38,869 nucleotides of DNA from Candidatus Kapaibacterium sp. (GTDB lineage: Bacteria; Bacteroidota; Ignavibacteria; Palsa-1295), in the NCBI GenBank assembly GCA_017882165.1, contig JADGPZ010000011.1, positions 1 through 38,869 of the forward strand. The letters run 5' to 3'. The notes under the pieces are model-generated. The model was not told the origin of the DNA and made no database searches. It was given only the letters and a program-made list of their open reading frames with translations. Shown in pieces: positions 6,200 through 15,450 of this stretch. The position numbers were made by a program, and so were the translations under genes. Positions within the stretch are counted from its first letter, which is position 1; each line of letters begins with the position of its first letter.

Positions 6200-8971
6200 T
6201 CACCGCTGGATTGAGATGCTCCGTGTTTGGACAAACCCGCCGGAGGAAATCCGCAGGTAGTAGATTCCCTCGGCCAATGAACTGACATCGAGCGTCACCG
6301 GATCATGTAGGGACGTACTGCGCACGTCCTGCACCGGAATAACAGCGCGCCCCAGGGCATCGTACATCTTGACACTGAGGGCGGCGGGAGCATCGCCTAC
6401 GATGCCGCCACCCACCACGCGCACCTCAATCTCCGACTGCGCCGGATTTGGCCGGATGCTCTCGATTGTAAACGAACCTGACGAGAGGAGTCCCTGCACC
6501 GGACGATCGCCACACGACGCAATGTAATAGAACACAGCGCCGGAGTCGTCGATCGAGTTGATGCAGTCTGCGGCGGGTCCGGGCACTTTGTCGAACGTCA
6601 CATTCGAAAGCGTGAGTGCGCTGCTGCTCGAATCGGCGAGATAGACTTTGAATGTCAGCACGCCGATCGTATCGCGTGGCGCAGTGCTTCCAGCCTGCGG
6701 AATGGGGGAAAGGTCGAAATGCTGCACTTGCGCGGTGGTGGGCCCGCTCGTACTTGTCGGCATCAGTCCGGTGCCAGCGAAGCTCAACAGATCGTCATCG
6801 TGCGTGAGATCGAAGTGCAACCCCGATATGGGTAGGGCTGCACCGCTGGGAAGGCCGTCATCGAGGATCACATAAACCGTCACGATCTGTCCAGGCTTCG
6901 CGCTGTCCGGATGAGAAAGCACGAGTGAAAGCTGGCCCGGATAGGCGATGCTCGTCGTTAGCGGAATCGGCGAAAACGCGCTCTGCGAGTTGCTGCGGAA
7001 AGTGAGTAGCGCGTTGATATTCGCGGGCTTCCCCGTCGTGTCTGGGATGGCTGTCAGCCGAACTTTCGTCGAAGTGCCGCCCAGGATCACAAGCGGATAG
7101 GTCGTATCGATCCGGTAGGTCCCGTTGGTCCCGCTGATGGTGTCCCCGTATACGAACAACGTATCGCAGCCAGCATTGTAGAGCGTGATCGTCGTATCAA
7201 GCTGCTCGCAGGGGTAGATCGTGTCGAACGCAAGAGCTGAGTCCAAAGAGAGCAGCGAAACACGCGGCCCTGCAGACATCCGGATCGGAATCCGCCGATA
7301 GAAAAATCCGAAATTTGTATCCTGACCCCAGGCGTGCGGGAAGTAATAGTAATCGTTCAGCGTGGAGTCGAGTCCGATATAATGACCAAAGATTGTCACA
7401 CTGTCCGAGACGTTGCTGGCGGCTCCCGACGAGTCGAACGAGAAGAACAGCGAATCATGGTAGCCTCTGCGTGCGGTATCCGGAGTCGACGTTACTAAGT
7501 GTAGCCGCCCAACGAGTGCATCAGGAATGCCGACCGAGTCGATCACAAGCGTCTGGCACGAATCGAGCTTCAGGAGTGCAGCCTCGGTATCGGGCCTGCA
7601 ATTGACAGTGAATGCGGGCGGCGGAACGATCCCTGCCGTTGGAATCGCGACGACGTGGACCGTCCGCGTTTCCGACCAGTCCGAGCACTGCCAATGATTG
7701 TCGAACTTGAGGACAACATTGCTGACCGGATGGTGCGGGTTATACGCGAGCCAAAAGGTATCGGCGACCTGAAGGGGCAAAGTGATGGACGTGGGACCTA
7801 CCAGAGAAAAATCACCGAAACTATCGCTCACGATGCTTACTTTTTCGGACACACTATCGACATCAGCCCAAAATGGAATCGGAATCCGCATCGCACTGCA
7901 CGTGGAGGTCAGTTCGAGCGGGATGTTGAATGTATCGTCCTGCATCAGCGGCGCGCCGTTCGAATCGGTCATACTCGGGCCACTATGGAGCATGTCATCG
8001 CCACCGGTGGTCGTCATCCACGGCTCCGTCCAGACAATCCAGGGAAAATTCGGAGACGGCCGAAACGTCCAGGGCATCACAACATGCTCCCCCATTGGAC
8101 CCCAGACGCACAGTGGAAGGTGGGCGCCCAGATCATCCCATCCCGCAGTGACGGTAATAATCGACTTCCAGGTGAGCCCATCATCTATCGAGCGATAGAG
8201 TCCCGGCTGGGAAACGATATAGGTCGTCGTGCTTGCGCCATACAGATACTCGGTCCCCGCACCGGAGCCAGTAACCACCGTCCGCCACGTTTGCCCCACA
8301 TCTGTCGAACGCCATGCGGTACCCCAGGAATTGGGACAGAGATAGACGTTCTGGCACCGATCGGCGAATGCGCCGGTACTGAACGAATCGACCATTGGAA
8401 CTCCGCTGGTGGTCCACGTCAGGCCCCCATCGCTGGAAATGAAAATATTTGCAGTGCCTTGTGCAATGCAGTGCAGTGTATCCAATCGAGCGAACACCTT
8501 CATGGGATTGGAGAGAATCCGAATGTTGCCCGAGGCATCGGCATAGACGTCGTTGGCGTTCGTGAGTTGGAGGCCCGAATAACTCCAGCTCTTACCGGAG
8601 TCCGTGGAGATGATGACATCGGCGTCCGTTGCGGCATAGAGCTTTCCCTGAATCGGGCGGATGGCTCTGACATTGGTGAAACCCGGCGGAATCATCGCGT
8701 CTTTCCAGAGACCAAATTTGTTCGCGATGTAGTAGATTCTTGCCCCACTCCCGGCAGTGGCCGCGACGCCATGCCTGGGGTCGAAGAAATGGATCGCGGT
8801 AAATATATTTGGGTAAACGTGATGACTGCTGTCACCGAGTCCACCGACTTCCTGCCACTCCGGCCAGGCGATGTCGCCCTGCGCTCGGGCGTTCTCTACT
8901 CCGAAGCTCGCAGCGCAAAAAAGCGCAGCGAGAGTCAGAAAAACACGGTTAACCCACATCGATTTTGCCAT
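6200..8971 (-). CDS. Large secreted Asp-box/cohesin-like repeat protein with T9SS type A sorting domain
   Basis: Signal peptide; Asp-boxes STDSGKSW, SSDGGLTW, STDVGQTW, SIDDGLTW; cohesin-like segment LSLVLSHPDSAKPGQIVTVYVILDDGL; C-terminus PNPAQSEIEV..VKMYDALGRAV..SLAEGIYYLRISSGGFVQTRSISIQR. Confidence 0.8.
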   Translation of the reverse strand: MAKSMWVNRVFLTLAALFCAASFGVENARAQGDIAWPEWQEVGGLGDSSHHVYPNIFTAIHFFDPRHGVAATAGSGARIYYIANKFGLWKDAMIPPGFTNVRAIRPIQGKLYAATDADVIISTDSGKSWSYSGLQLTNANDVYADASGNIRILSNPMKVFARLDTLHCIAQGTANIFISSDGGLTWTTSGVPMVDSFSTGAFADRCQNVYLCPNSWGTAWRSTDVGQTWRTVVTGSGAGTEYLYGASTTTYIVSQPGLYRSIDDGLTWKSIITVTAGWDDLGAHLPLCVWGPMGEHVVMPWTFRPSPNFPWIVWTEPWMTTTGGDDMLHSGPSMTDSNGAPLMQDDTFNIPLELTSTCSAMRIPIPFWADVDSVSEKVSIVSDSFGDFSLVGPTSITLPLQVADTFWLAYNPHHPVSNVVLKFDNHWQCSDWSETRTVHVVAIPTAGIVPPPAFTVNCRPDTEAALLKLDSCQTLVIDSVGIPDALVGRLHLVTSTPDTARRGYHDSLFFSFDSSGAASNVSDSVTIFGHYIGLDSTLNDYYYFPHAWGQDTNFGFFYRRIPIRMSAGPRVSLLSLDSALAFDTIYPCEQLDTTITLYNAGCDTLFVYGDTISGTNGTYRIDTTYPLVILGGTSTKVRLTAIPDTTGKPANINALLTFRSNSQSAFSPIPLTTSIAYPGQLSLVLSHPDSAKPGQIVTVYVILDDGLPSGAALPISGLHFDLTHDDDLLSFAGTGLMPTSTSGPTTAQVQHFDLSPIPQAGSTAPRDTIGVLTFKVYLADSSSSALTLSNVTFDKVPGPAADCINSIDDSGAVFYYIASCGDRPVQGLLSSGSFTIESIRPNPAQSEIEVRVVGGGIVGDAPAALSVKMYDALGRAVIPVQDVRSTSLHDPVTLDVSSLAEGIYYLRISSGGFVQTRSISIQR

Positions 8972-9093
8972 TCTTCCGGTCTATGGTAAAAGAAGCCTAC
9001 CTTAAGAAGACCCACGAACTCCCAAAAGGTTACAGCCTAAGTAGAAAAAAAGTAAGCAAAGGCGCAATTTCCATGAACGGCTTCAATATTCCT

Positions 9094-9101
9094 TAGTTTT
9101 G
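9094..9101 (+). promoter_or_regulatory. TAnnTTTG-type -7 box upstream of pfkA
   Basis: TAGTTTTG at 9094-9101, about 43 nt before the pfkA ATG. Confidence 0.4.
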
Positions 9102-9104
9102 TGC

Positions 9105-9130
9105 AGATGAGATCATCGATGATCTCATCT
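9105..9130 (+). promoter_or_regulatory. Perfect 26-bp palindrome upstream of pfkA
   Basis: agatgagatcatcgatgatctcatct equals its own reverse complement; 13 nt before the ATG at 9144. Confidence 0.8.
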
Positions 9131-9143
9131 CGGATTTGCACAT

Positions 9144-10124
9144 ATGATAGGAATGAACAGAATAGCAGTATTGACGAGCGGCGGGGACGCGCCGGGAATG
9201 AACGCCGCCATCCGGGCCGTAGTCCGGGCCGGCAGCGAGAAGGAAATGAAGATGTTCGGGGTCCGCGAGGGCTTCGAAGGGCTCATCGCGGGCAACGTGG
9301 TGCGGCTGCGCGCGCGCGATGTCGGCGGCGTGATCCAGTTCGGCGGGACCTTTCTCGGCAGTTCGCGCTCGGAAGCCTTCCTGACGGTTGAAGGCCGCGA
9401 GCGAGCGGTCCACAACATGCGCGAGTATAACATCGACGCGCTCGTCGTCATCGGCGGTAACGGCTCGCAGTGCGGCGCGTGGGAGCTTTCGAAGATGGGC
9501 TTTCCGGTCATCGGCATCGCATCGACGATCGACAACGATCTCTATGGGAGCGAAGTAACGCTCGGTGTTGACACCGCGCTGAACATCGCGCTCGAAGCGA
9601 TCGACCGGCTGAAGGTCACGGCGTCTTCGCACAAGCGCGCGATCTTGGTCGAAGTGATGGGCCGCAAGTGTGGCTATCTGGCGCTCATGTGCGCCATCGC
9701 CGGCGGCGCGGAGGCGGTCGTTATTCCCGAAGCTGAGACGACTCCCGAAGAAATTACAAGAGACATGGTGGATGCCTACCGTCGCGGGAAGAATCACGCG
9801 CTGGTCGTCGTGGCAGAGGGCGCGACGATGAACGCGACTGCACTGACCGCATACATTGATAAGCACAAGGAGGCGCTGGGCTTCACAACACGAACGACGA
9901 TCTTAGGTCATGTGCAGCGCGGCGGCGTCCCGAGCGCGTTCGATCGCATTCTCGCAGCGCGCTTCGGCGTGGCTGCCGTCGAGTGTCTGGCACGCGAGGA
10001 GAGCGGCGTGCTCATCGGTCTCAGCAAAGACGAGATCATCACGACGCCGCTCGAACACGTCGCAACTCGGAAGAAGGAGCTGGATCTGAGCTTATTCCAG
10101 ATGGCGCGGGTACTATCGACCTAA
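9144..10124 (+). CDS. pfkA: ATP-dependent 6-phosphofructokinase
   Basis: MNRIAVLTSGGDAPGMNAAIRAVVR; QFGGTFLGSSRSE; GGNGSQCGAWEL; STIDNDLYGSEVTLGVDTALN; EVMGRKCGYLA. Confidence 0.96.
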   Translation: MIGMNRIAVLTSGGDAPGMNAAIRAVVRAGSEKEMKMFGVREGFEGLIAGNVVRLRARDVGGVIQFGGTFLGSSRSEAFLTVEGRERAVHNMREYNIDALVVIGGNGSQCGAWELSKMGFPVIGIASTIDNDLYGSEVTLGVDTALNIALEAIDRLKVTASSHKRAILVEVMGRKCGYLALMCAIAGGAEAVVIPEAETTPEEITRDMVDAYRRGKNHALVVVAEGATMNATALTAYIDKHKEALGFTTRTTILGHVQRGGVPSAFDRILAARFGVAAVECLAREESGVLIGLSKDEIITTPLEHVATRKKELDLSLFQMARVLST

Positions 10125-10143
10125 GCCACAGAGGATGGATAGA

Positions 10144-11103
10144 TCATCCAGGTGATCGGTCATCCACCAGCATCGCTGCGCCGATCACACCGGCGTGGTT
10201 GCCCAGCGCGGCCTTGCGGACTTCAACATGTGGCTTGATGTTCGCCAGCACATTCGCGCGAAGCGTGCCCAGCGCGGAGTCGAATAGCACCGGACCCGCT
10301 TCGGCAACTCCGCCACCAAGAATGAAGACGTGCGTGTCGAGCAAATTCGCGACGTTCGCAAGCGCGCGACCAAGCAAAGTGCCTGCCTCCTCAAAGACGC
10401 TTCGGGCAAACGCGTCGCCCGCATCCATCGCATCAGCTATCAGTCTTGGCTTTAGCTCGCCTTGTGCCGCACGGAGCGTGGACACGATGGATGGATCCGC
10501 ATCGAGCTTCTTCTTGGTCCGCTCGGCGAGGTAGTGCAGGCCAACATAAGCCTCGATACATCCACGCGAGCCGCAGTTGCATGGCGGACCATTGAGATCG
10601 ATCGAGGTGTGGCCGAACTCCCCTGCCCCGCCGGATGCGCCGCGGTAGATTCCGGAGAACTCGCCTTCCGTTGACCACACGCAGCCACCAACACCGGTGC
10701 CGAGCGTCACGAGAAGGAAATGCGAGACTCCTTTGCCTGCGCCAAATCGCGCCTCGGCGAGCGCGGCAACTTTCGCGTCGTTATCCACTTCGATCCTCTC
10801 GAACTCTGGCAATGCTTCGGCGAGGTATGCTTTCAGCGGCTCCTCCTTCCAACCGACCAAGTTCGGCGGATAGCGGACGAGCGAACGATCGCGGTTCATC
10901 GCGCCGGGCACACCAACGCCCATACGAGCAATCTCAGGATATGCGCTTCGAATTTCACGAACTCGCTCGGCAAGCACATGCACAAGTTCTCGCGCGGAGC
11001 CTTTCGGCGTCGGGATTGCGGACTCTGCTTCGATCACGCCCGCGTCGGAGACCACGGCGAGCTTGATCGTCGTCGCGCCAATATCAACGCCGAGAGTTCG
11101 CAC
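10144..11103 (-). CDS. ROK-family glucokinase
   Basis: GTG start at 11103 gives VRTLGVDIGATTIKLAVV; GVGVPGAMN; DNDAKVAALAEARFGAG; TLGTGVGGC; EFGHTSIDLNGPPCNCGSRGCIEAYVG zinc motif. Confidence 0.93.
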   Translation of the reverse strand: MRTLGVDIGATTIKLAVVSDAGVIEAESAIPTPKGSARELVHVLAERVREIRSAYPEIARMGVGVPGAMNRDRSLVRYPPNLVGWKEEPLKAYLAEALPEFERIEVDNDAKVAALAEARFGAGKGVSHFLLVTLGTGVGGCVWSTEGEFSGIYRGASGGAGEFGHTSIDLNGPPCNCGSRGCIEAYVGLHYLAERTKKKLDADPSIVSTLRAAQGELKPRLIADAMDAGDAFARSVFEEAGTLLGRALANVANLLDTHVFILGGGVAEAGPVLFDSALGTLRANVLANIKPHVEVRKAALGNHAGVIGAAMLVDDRSPG

Positions 11104-11108
11104 GGTGG

Positions 11109-11465
11109 TTATTTGTGCAGCTTCTCGATTGCCGAGACGATAAACGTCCCGGTCGCAGGCTCCTGCAGTGTAAACTTGACGGAATCGCCGGCAACGAGGC
11201 CATGCGCCAGCTCTGGCCGCGCGAGCGTGTACTCCATCGACATCGCTTCCATGATGCCCGGAATGTCGTTGTGGTTCAGCGTAATCGTGTGCAGCGTGGT
11301 ATCGAAGCCTTCCACTTTGCCTAAGCCCGTGCCCTGCTTGACGGGTGCTGCTGGCACCGTAGGCACTGCGGTGGAGTCTGTCGCGCTCGATTGGCCGGTG
11401 TTCTTCGAACATGCAGCAAGCGTCAGCAACGTAGCTGCCGCGAGTAATATGGTGAGTTTATTCAT
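11109..11465 (-). CDS. CusF-like copper-binding lipoprotein
   Basis: MNKLTILLAAATLLTLAACS lipobox; GKVEGFDTTLHTITLNHNDIPGIMEAMSMEYTLARPELAHGLVAGDSVKFTLQ is CusF-like (conserved H, M..M, W/F positions). Confidence 0.8.
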   Translation of the reverse strand: MNKLTILLAAATLLTLAACSKNTGQSSATDSTAVPTVPAAPVKQGTGLGKVEGFDTTLHTITLNHNDIPGIMEAMSMEYTLARPELAHGLVAGDSVKFTLQEPATGTFIVSAIEKLHK

Positions 11466-11659
11466 GCGCCACATAAAAGCCAAGCGGGGAGGATAGTTTC
11501 ACAACACCCGTCAGTCATGCGCCAGTAGCATCCTGTCCGCGCTCCTAGGGATCATGAAGCCGCTTGCGGATTGTTACACCTTATTCATCCTGGCCGTAGG
11601 CGAAACAGTGGCGAGCCGGAGCGGAAGCGACCCTCCCGGCGTTTGATGGCACTTGATTC

Positions 11660-11711
11660 GGGATGGTGAGCATCGCAGGCGATGAGATTCGTTGGCGATG
11701 CGGGTCATCCC
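11660..11711. repeat. Nested intergenic stem-loop
   Basis: gggatg (11660-11665)/catccc (11706-11711) enclosing gcatcgc (11670-11676)/gcgatgc (11695-11701). Confidence 0.45.
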
Positions 11712-11829
11712 GGTGGATTCATTTTCCTGCTCACTGGCGTAACAAATCCGGCGTTTTTCGTCTAAAAGCACGAACTCGCAACTCTATCCGTCAAAAGTGC
11801 TCGAAATCTCGACTTCATGCGCAGCTCTT

Positions 11830-11847
11830 AGATCATCGATGATCTCA
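11830..11847 (+). promoter_or_regulatory. Second copy of the agatcatcgatgatctca palindromic motif, abutting the tolC-like start
   Basis: agatcatcgatgatctca is identical over 18 nt to 9110-9127; the ATG begins at 11848. Confidence 0.75.
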
Positions 11848-13290
11848 ATGAAAGCAGTTCTCTCCATTCTCCTTCTGTCCGTGTTCAGCTCACTGGCCGC
11901 CGCACAGGTGACGTCAAGCGGGGGCGCTGGCCCGAGCCAATCGACACCGAGCGCGTCGGCCGTACCGCAAACGCTGACGCTCGACGCGGCGATCACGGCC
12001 GCGATCCAGCGCAACTACACCATCCGCACCGCTGCGAACACTTCACGACGCGATGAGTTGGAAGTCAACCGGTCGAAATCAAATTTGCTTCCAAGCGTCA
12101 ACGCTTCGGGGAGTTGGGGATATAACTACTCGCTCGCTCCACTCGCTACGCGGACCTATATCGCGGGAGGCGATACGGTCCTCATAAGCGGAGTCCCGTA
12201 TGGGGTTCCTGTCAACCAAGTTATCACACCGGCCGGTTCGCATTCGCTCAGCTATAATGCGGGCGCCAGCTTCAATATTTTCAATGGCGGCTCGGACGCG
12301 GCGCGCATCAATGCAGCCGAAGCCTCACTCGAAGGCTCGCGCAATACCCTCCAATGGACCCGGCAGGAGATCGCATTCAATGTTACAAGCGCATTCCTCA
12401 ACGTGCTTCGCACGAACGAACTTGTCGACGCCGCGAACAAAACGCTTGCCGAGGGCCTCGCGCAGTTCGATCTCATTCACGGTAAGTATCAGGCAGGCGT
12501 GGTTCCGATCGGGCAGGTCTATCAGCAGCAGGCCATCGTCGGGCAGGACTCGCTCGGACTGATCCAGGCGCAGAACAATTACGAGAATGCCAAGGCCGAC
12601 GTGCTGTTCCTCCTCAATGTTTCCCCGAACGAGTACAACAACTATAGCTTTTCGGTCGCAGGCATCGACACCTCCATCTCTCCGGCTGCGCGCGCGGAGG
12701 TTGACATGAATGTGACGAATACCCGGCTGAACGGGGTGATCGATAACCGTCCGGACATCCTTGCAGAGCGGCAGACGATCCAAGCGCTTGAATACAATAT
12801 CGACATCACGCGGGGCGCACTGCTACCGCGGCTCGACGCGACGGCCGGCTTTGGCGGCTCAGGGGCAGACGCCGACCTCACACGAGTCCATATAGATAAC
12901 CGGCTGAATGCCGGACTCACTCTCTCCATTCCCATCTTCGACAAGATGCAGAATCGGCTCGCGATCGAGGAGCAGGAGGTCGATGTCGAAACGCAGCGCA
13001 TTCAGCTCGAGCAAGCCGTGCAACAGATCCGAAGCGATGCGGCAAAAGCGGTGAACAATCTTCAGGCGGCCAGCAAGGCGCTCGATGCAACAGAGACTGG
13101 AATGACCGCCGCCGACGAAAGTCTTCGCCTTGCTCAGGAGCGAATGCGCGTAGGTGCCGGCACGCAGGTCGATGTCATCATTGCCGAGGCTGCCTCCGAG
13201 ACCGCGCGGACGAACCGCGTCAATGCCAAGTATAATTACGTACTGGCACAGCGTCAGCTTGCCTACACACTCGGGCAGTGGAAGTATTAA
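11848..13290 (+). CDS. TolC-family outer membrane efflux protein
   Basis: MKAVLSILLLSVFSSLAAAQ signal peptide; LTLDAAITAAIQRNYTIRTA; NIFNGGSDAARINAAEASLEGSRN; RPDILAERQTIQALEYNIDITRGALLPRLDA. Confidence 0.93.
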   Translation: MKAVLSILLLSVFSSLAAAQVTSSGGAGPSQSTPSASAVPQTLTLDAAITAAIQRNYTIRTAANTSRRDELEVNRSKSNLLPSVNASGSWGYNYSLAPLATRTYIAGGDTVLISGVPYGVPVNQVITPAGSHSLSYNAGASFNIFNGGSDAARINAAEASLEGSRNTLQWTRQEIAFNVTSAFLNVLRTNELVDAANKTLAEGLAQFDLIHGKYQAGVVPIGQVYQQQAIVGQDSLGLIQAQNNYENAKADVLFLLNVSPNEYNNYSFSVAGIDTSISPAARAEVDMNVTNTRLNGVIDNRPDILAERQTIQALEYNIDITRGALLPRLDATAGFGGSGADADLTRVHIDNRLNAGLTLSIPIFDKMQNRLAIEEQEVDVETQRIQLEQAVQQIRSDAAKAVNNLQAASKALDATETGMTAADESLRLAQERMRVGAGTQVDVIIAEAASETARTNRVNAKYNYVLAQRQLAYTLGQWKY

Positions 13291-13319
13291 CGTAGAGTAT
13301 TAAACGATCGGGTAGAAGT

Positions 13320-14684
13320 ATGGCAGTCGGTACAAAACGCGGAATGGAAATGCCAGCGGCGGGAGCGAACGGTGCGAGCGCGCAGCCAGTGCTCAACCAA
13401 ACGCTGGAAGCCAGACGGAAAAAGCGCCGCCGCACGCGGACGATTATCATGATCGCGGGCGGAGTCGTCCTCATTATGATCATCGTGGCGCTTGCGACTG
13501 GCGGCAAGGAGAAGCCGATCACGGTGCAGACCGAGAAAGTCGGGCGACATACGATCACAGAGGTCGTGCAGGCAACCGGCAAGATCCAGCCGGAGGTGCA
13601 GGTAAAAGTCTCGCCAGAAGTACCGGGCGAGATCATCGAGTTGCCGTTCAAAGAAGGCGACCACGTGAAAAAGGGCGATCTGCTGGCCAAGATTAAGCCG
13701 ACGACGTTTGAATATCAATATGCCGGCGCCGAAGCGCAGCTCAATTCCGCTAAGGCGCAAGCCGAACAGCAGCGCGCTACAATGATCCAGGGCGAGCAGG
13801 ACCTCAAGCGTGGCCAGACGTTACTTGCACAGCACTTGATCTCCGAGCAAGATTTCGACGCACTCAAAGCGAAGCACGATGCCGCCGAGGCCGGCATGAA
13901 TTCCGCGAACTACCAAGCCGCCGCTGCCACGAGCCAAATGCGGCAATTCCAGGAGGCACTTCGTAAGACCAGTGTGCTTTCGCCGATGAACGGCGTCATC
14001 ACCTCGCTCGTGTCGCAGCTTGGCGAGAAGGTTGTCGGAACCAGCTCCTTCGCCGGCACCGAAATGATGACCGTCAGCGACCTGACCGTGATGAACGCAA
14101 TGGTCGATGTCGACGAGAACGACGTGGTCAACATCAAGCTTGGCGACAACGTAAAGATCTCCATCGACGCGTTTCCAAAACAGATTTTCAGCGGCAAAGT
14201 TGTCGAGATCGCCAACAGCGCGAAGCTCACCGGCACAGGCACACAGGATCAGTCAACTAATTTCACGGTCAAGGTTCGGCTCGATGATTTCGGCGCTGCC
14301 GATCTTCGTCCGGGTATGACCTGCACCTCACGTATCGAGACGCAGACAAAAGAGAATGTGATCGCGGTCCCGCTGCTTTCCGTGACGCGGCGCGATAACG
14401 ATGATGCAAAGGCCGCCGACTCCGTGAAGAAAGTCCGTGAATCAAACAAGGGCGAGTTTCACGAAGGCGATGAGACCCCGACAATTGTCTTCTCCGTCGT
14501 GAAGGGCGAAGCCAAGAAAGTGCATGTCAAAACCGGTATTTCAGATAATGCCTATGTCGAAATCCTCTCGGGTCTGCAAGGCGGCGAAGAGGTCATCAAG
14601 GGCAACTTCCGAGCCGTCTCGAAGGACTTGGATGACAGCAAAAAAGTGAAAGTCGATAATTCGGGGAAAACCGTCGGAGATTAG
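13320..14684 (+). CDS. Periplasmic adaptor/membrane fusion protein (MacA/HlyD type)
   Basis: TM segment; VQATGKIQPEVQVKVSPEVPGEIIELPFKEGDHVKKGDLLAKIKP; coiled-coil; VLSPMNGVITSLVSQLGEKV; DLRPGMTCTSRIET. Confidence 0.92.
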   Translation: MAVGTKRGMEMPAAGANGASAQPVLNQTLEARRKKRRRTRTIIMIAGGVVLIMIIVALATGGKEKPITVQTEKVGRHTITEVVQATGKIQPEVQVKVSPEVPGEIIELPFKEGDHVKKGDLLAKIKPTTFEYQYAGAEAQLNSAKAQAEQQRATMIQGEQDLKRGQTLLAQHLISEQDFDALKAKHDAAEAGMNSANYQAAAATSQMRQFQEALRKTSVLSPMNGVITSLVSQLGEKVVGTSSFAGTEMMTVSDLTVMNAMVDVDENDVVNIKLGDNVKISIDAFPKQIFSGKVVEIANSAKLTGTGTQDQSTNFTVKVRLDDFGAADLRPGMTCTSRIETQTKENVIAVPLLSVTRRDNDDAKAADSVKKVRESNKGEFHEGDETPTIVFSVVKGEAKKVHVKTGISDNAYVEILSGLQGGEEVIKGNFRAVSKDLDDSKKVKVDNSGKTVGD

Positions 14685-14696
14685 CTTCGGAATCGG

Positions 14697-15443
14697 ATGC
14701 AAACAGAGATCGAGCATACAGCAGAGAACTCCGTAATTTTTCTGGAGAATATCCAGAAAATTTACAAAATGGGACAGGAATTCGTCTATGCCTTGCGCGG
14801 AGTGACGGTCGGCGTGCAGCGCAATGAGTACGTCGCGATCATGGGTCCCTCCGGCTCCGGCAAGTCCACGCTGATGAATATCATCGGCTGCCTCGACACG
14901 CCAACAACCGGAAATTACTTTTTCAACAAGGTGAACGTCGCGGGCCTCGACGATAACGATCTTGCCGAAATTCGAAACCGCGAGATTGGCTTCGTCTTCC
15001 AGACGTTTAACCTGCTCCCCCGCTCCGATGCGCTCCACAACGTCGAACTCCCGCTCATCTATGCCGGCGTCGGCAAAGACGAGCGCCGCGAGCGCGCGCT
15101 CGAAGCGCTCGATCACGTTGGTCTCGCGGATCGGGCCTCGCACAAGCCAAACGAACTCTCGGGCGGCCAGCGGCAGCGCGTCGCCGTCGCCCGCGCGCTC
15201 GTCACGCGCCCCTCCATCATTCTGGCCGACGAGCCAACCGGCAATCTCGACTCGAAGACGGGCGAGGACATCATGCGCCTCTTCAACGAACTGCGCGAGC
15301 AGGGCAATACCTTGCTCGTTGTCACGCATGAGGAAGACGTTGCACGTCATGCCGAACGGATTGTCCGTATCAAGGACGGCCTCGTTGAGCGCGACGAAAT
15401 GATCCCCGCAAGCGAGCGTATCGTCCCCGGCTCCCATACCTGA
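14697..15443 (+). CDS. ABC transporter ATP-binding protein (MacB/LolD type)
   Basis: Walker [10 protein letters not shown], signature [16 protein letters not shown], Walker [17 protein letters not shown]. Confidence 0.95.
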   Translation: MQTEIEHTAENSVIFLENIQKIYKMGQEFVYALRGVTVGVQRNEYVAIMGPSGSGKSTLMNIIGCLDTPTTGNYFFNKVNVAGLDDNDLAEIRNREIGFVFQTFNLLPRSDALHNVELPLIYAGVGKDERRERALEALDHVGLADRASHKPNELSGGQRQRVAVARALVTRPSIILADEPTGNLDSKTGEDIMRLFNELREQGNTLLVVTHEEDVARHAERIVRIKDGLVERDEMIPASERIVPGSHT

Positions 15444-15450
15444 TTTTCAC

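Noticed and set aside
7655-8989. 444-aa plus-strand ORF opposite the 6200-8971 secreted protein
   Set aside because: Antisense of a gene with clear signal peptide, Asp-boxes and sorting domain; low-complexity R/P/G-rich translation typical of high-GC shadow ORFs.
9093-9866. 257-aa minus-strand ORF
   Set aside because: Fully antisense to pfkA.
10141-10157. Third copy of the pfkA/tolC palindrome (gatcatccaggtgatc)
   Set aside because: Only partly palindromic and overlaps the glucokinase stop; mentioned as a weak relative, not a site.
14541-15437. 298-aa minus-strand ORF
   Set aside because: Antisense to the ABC ATPase.
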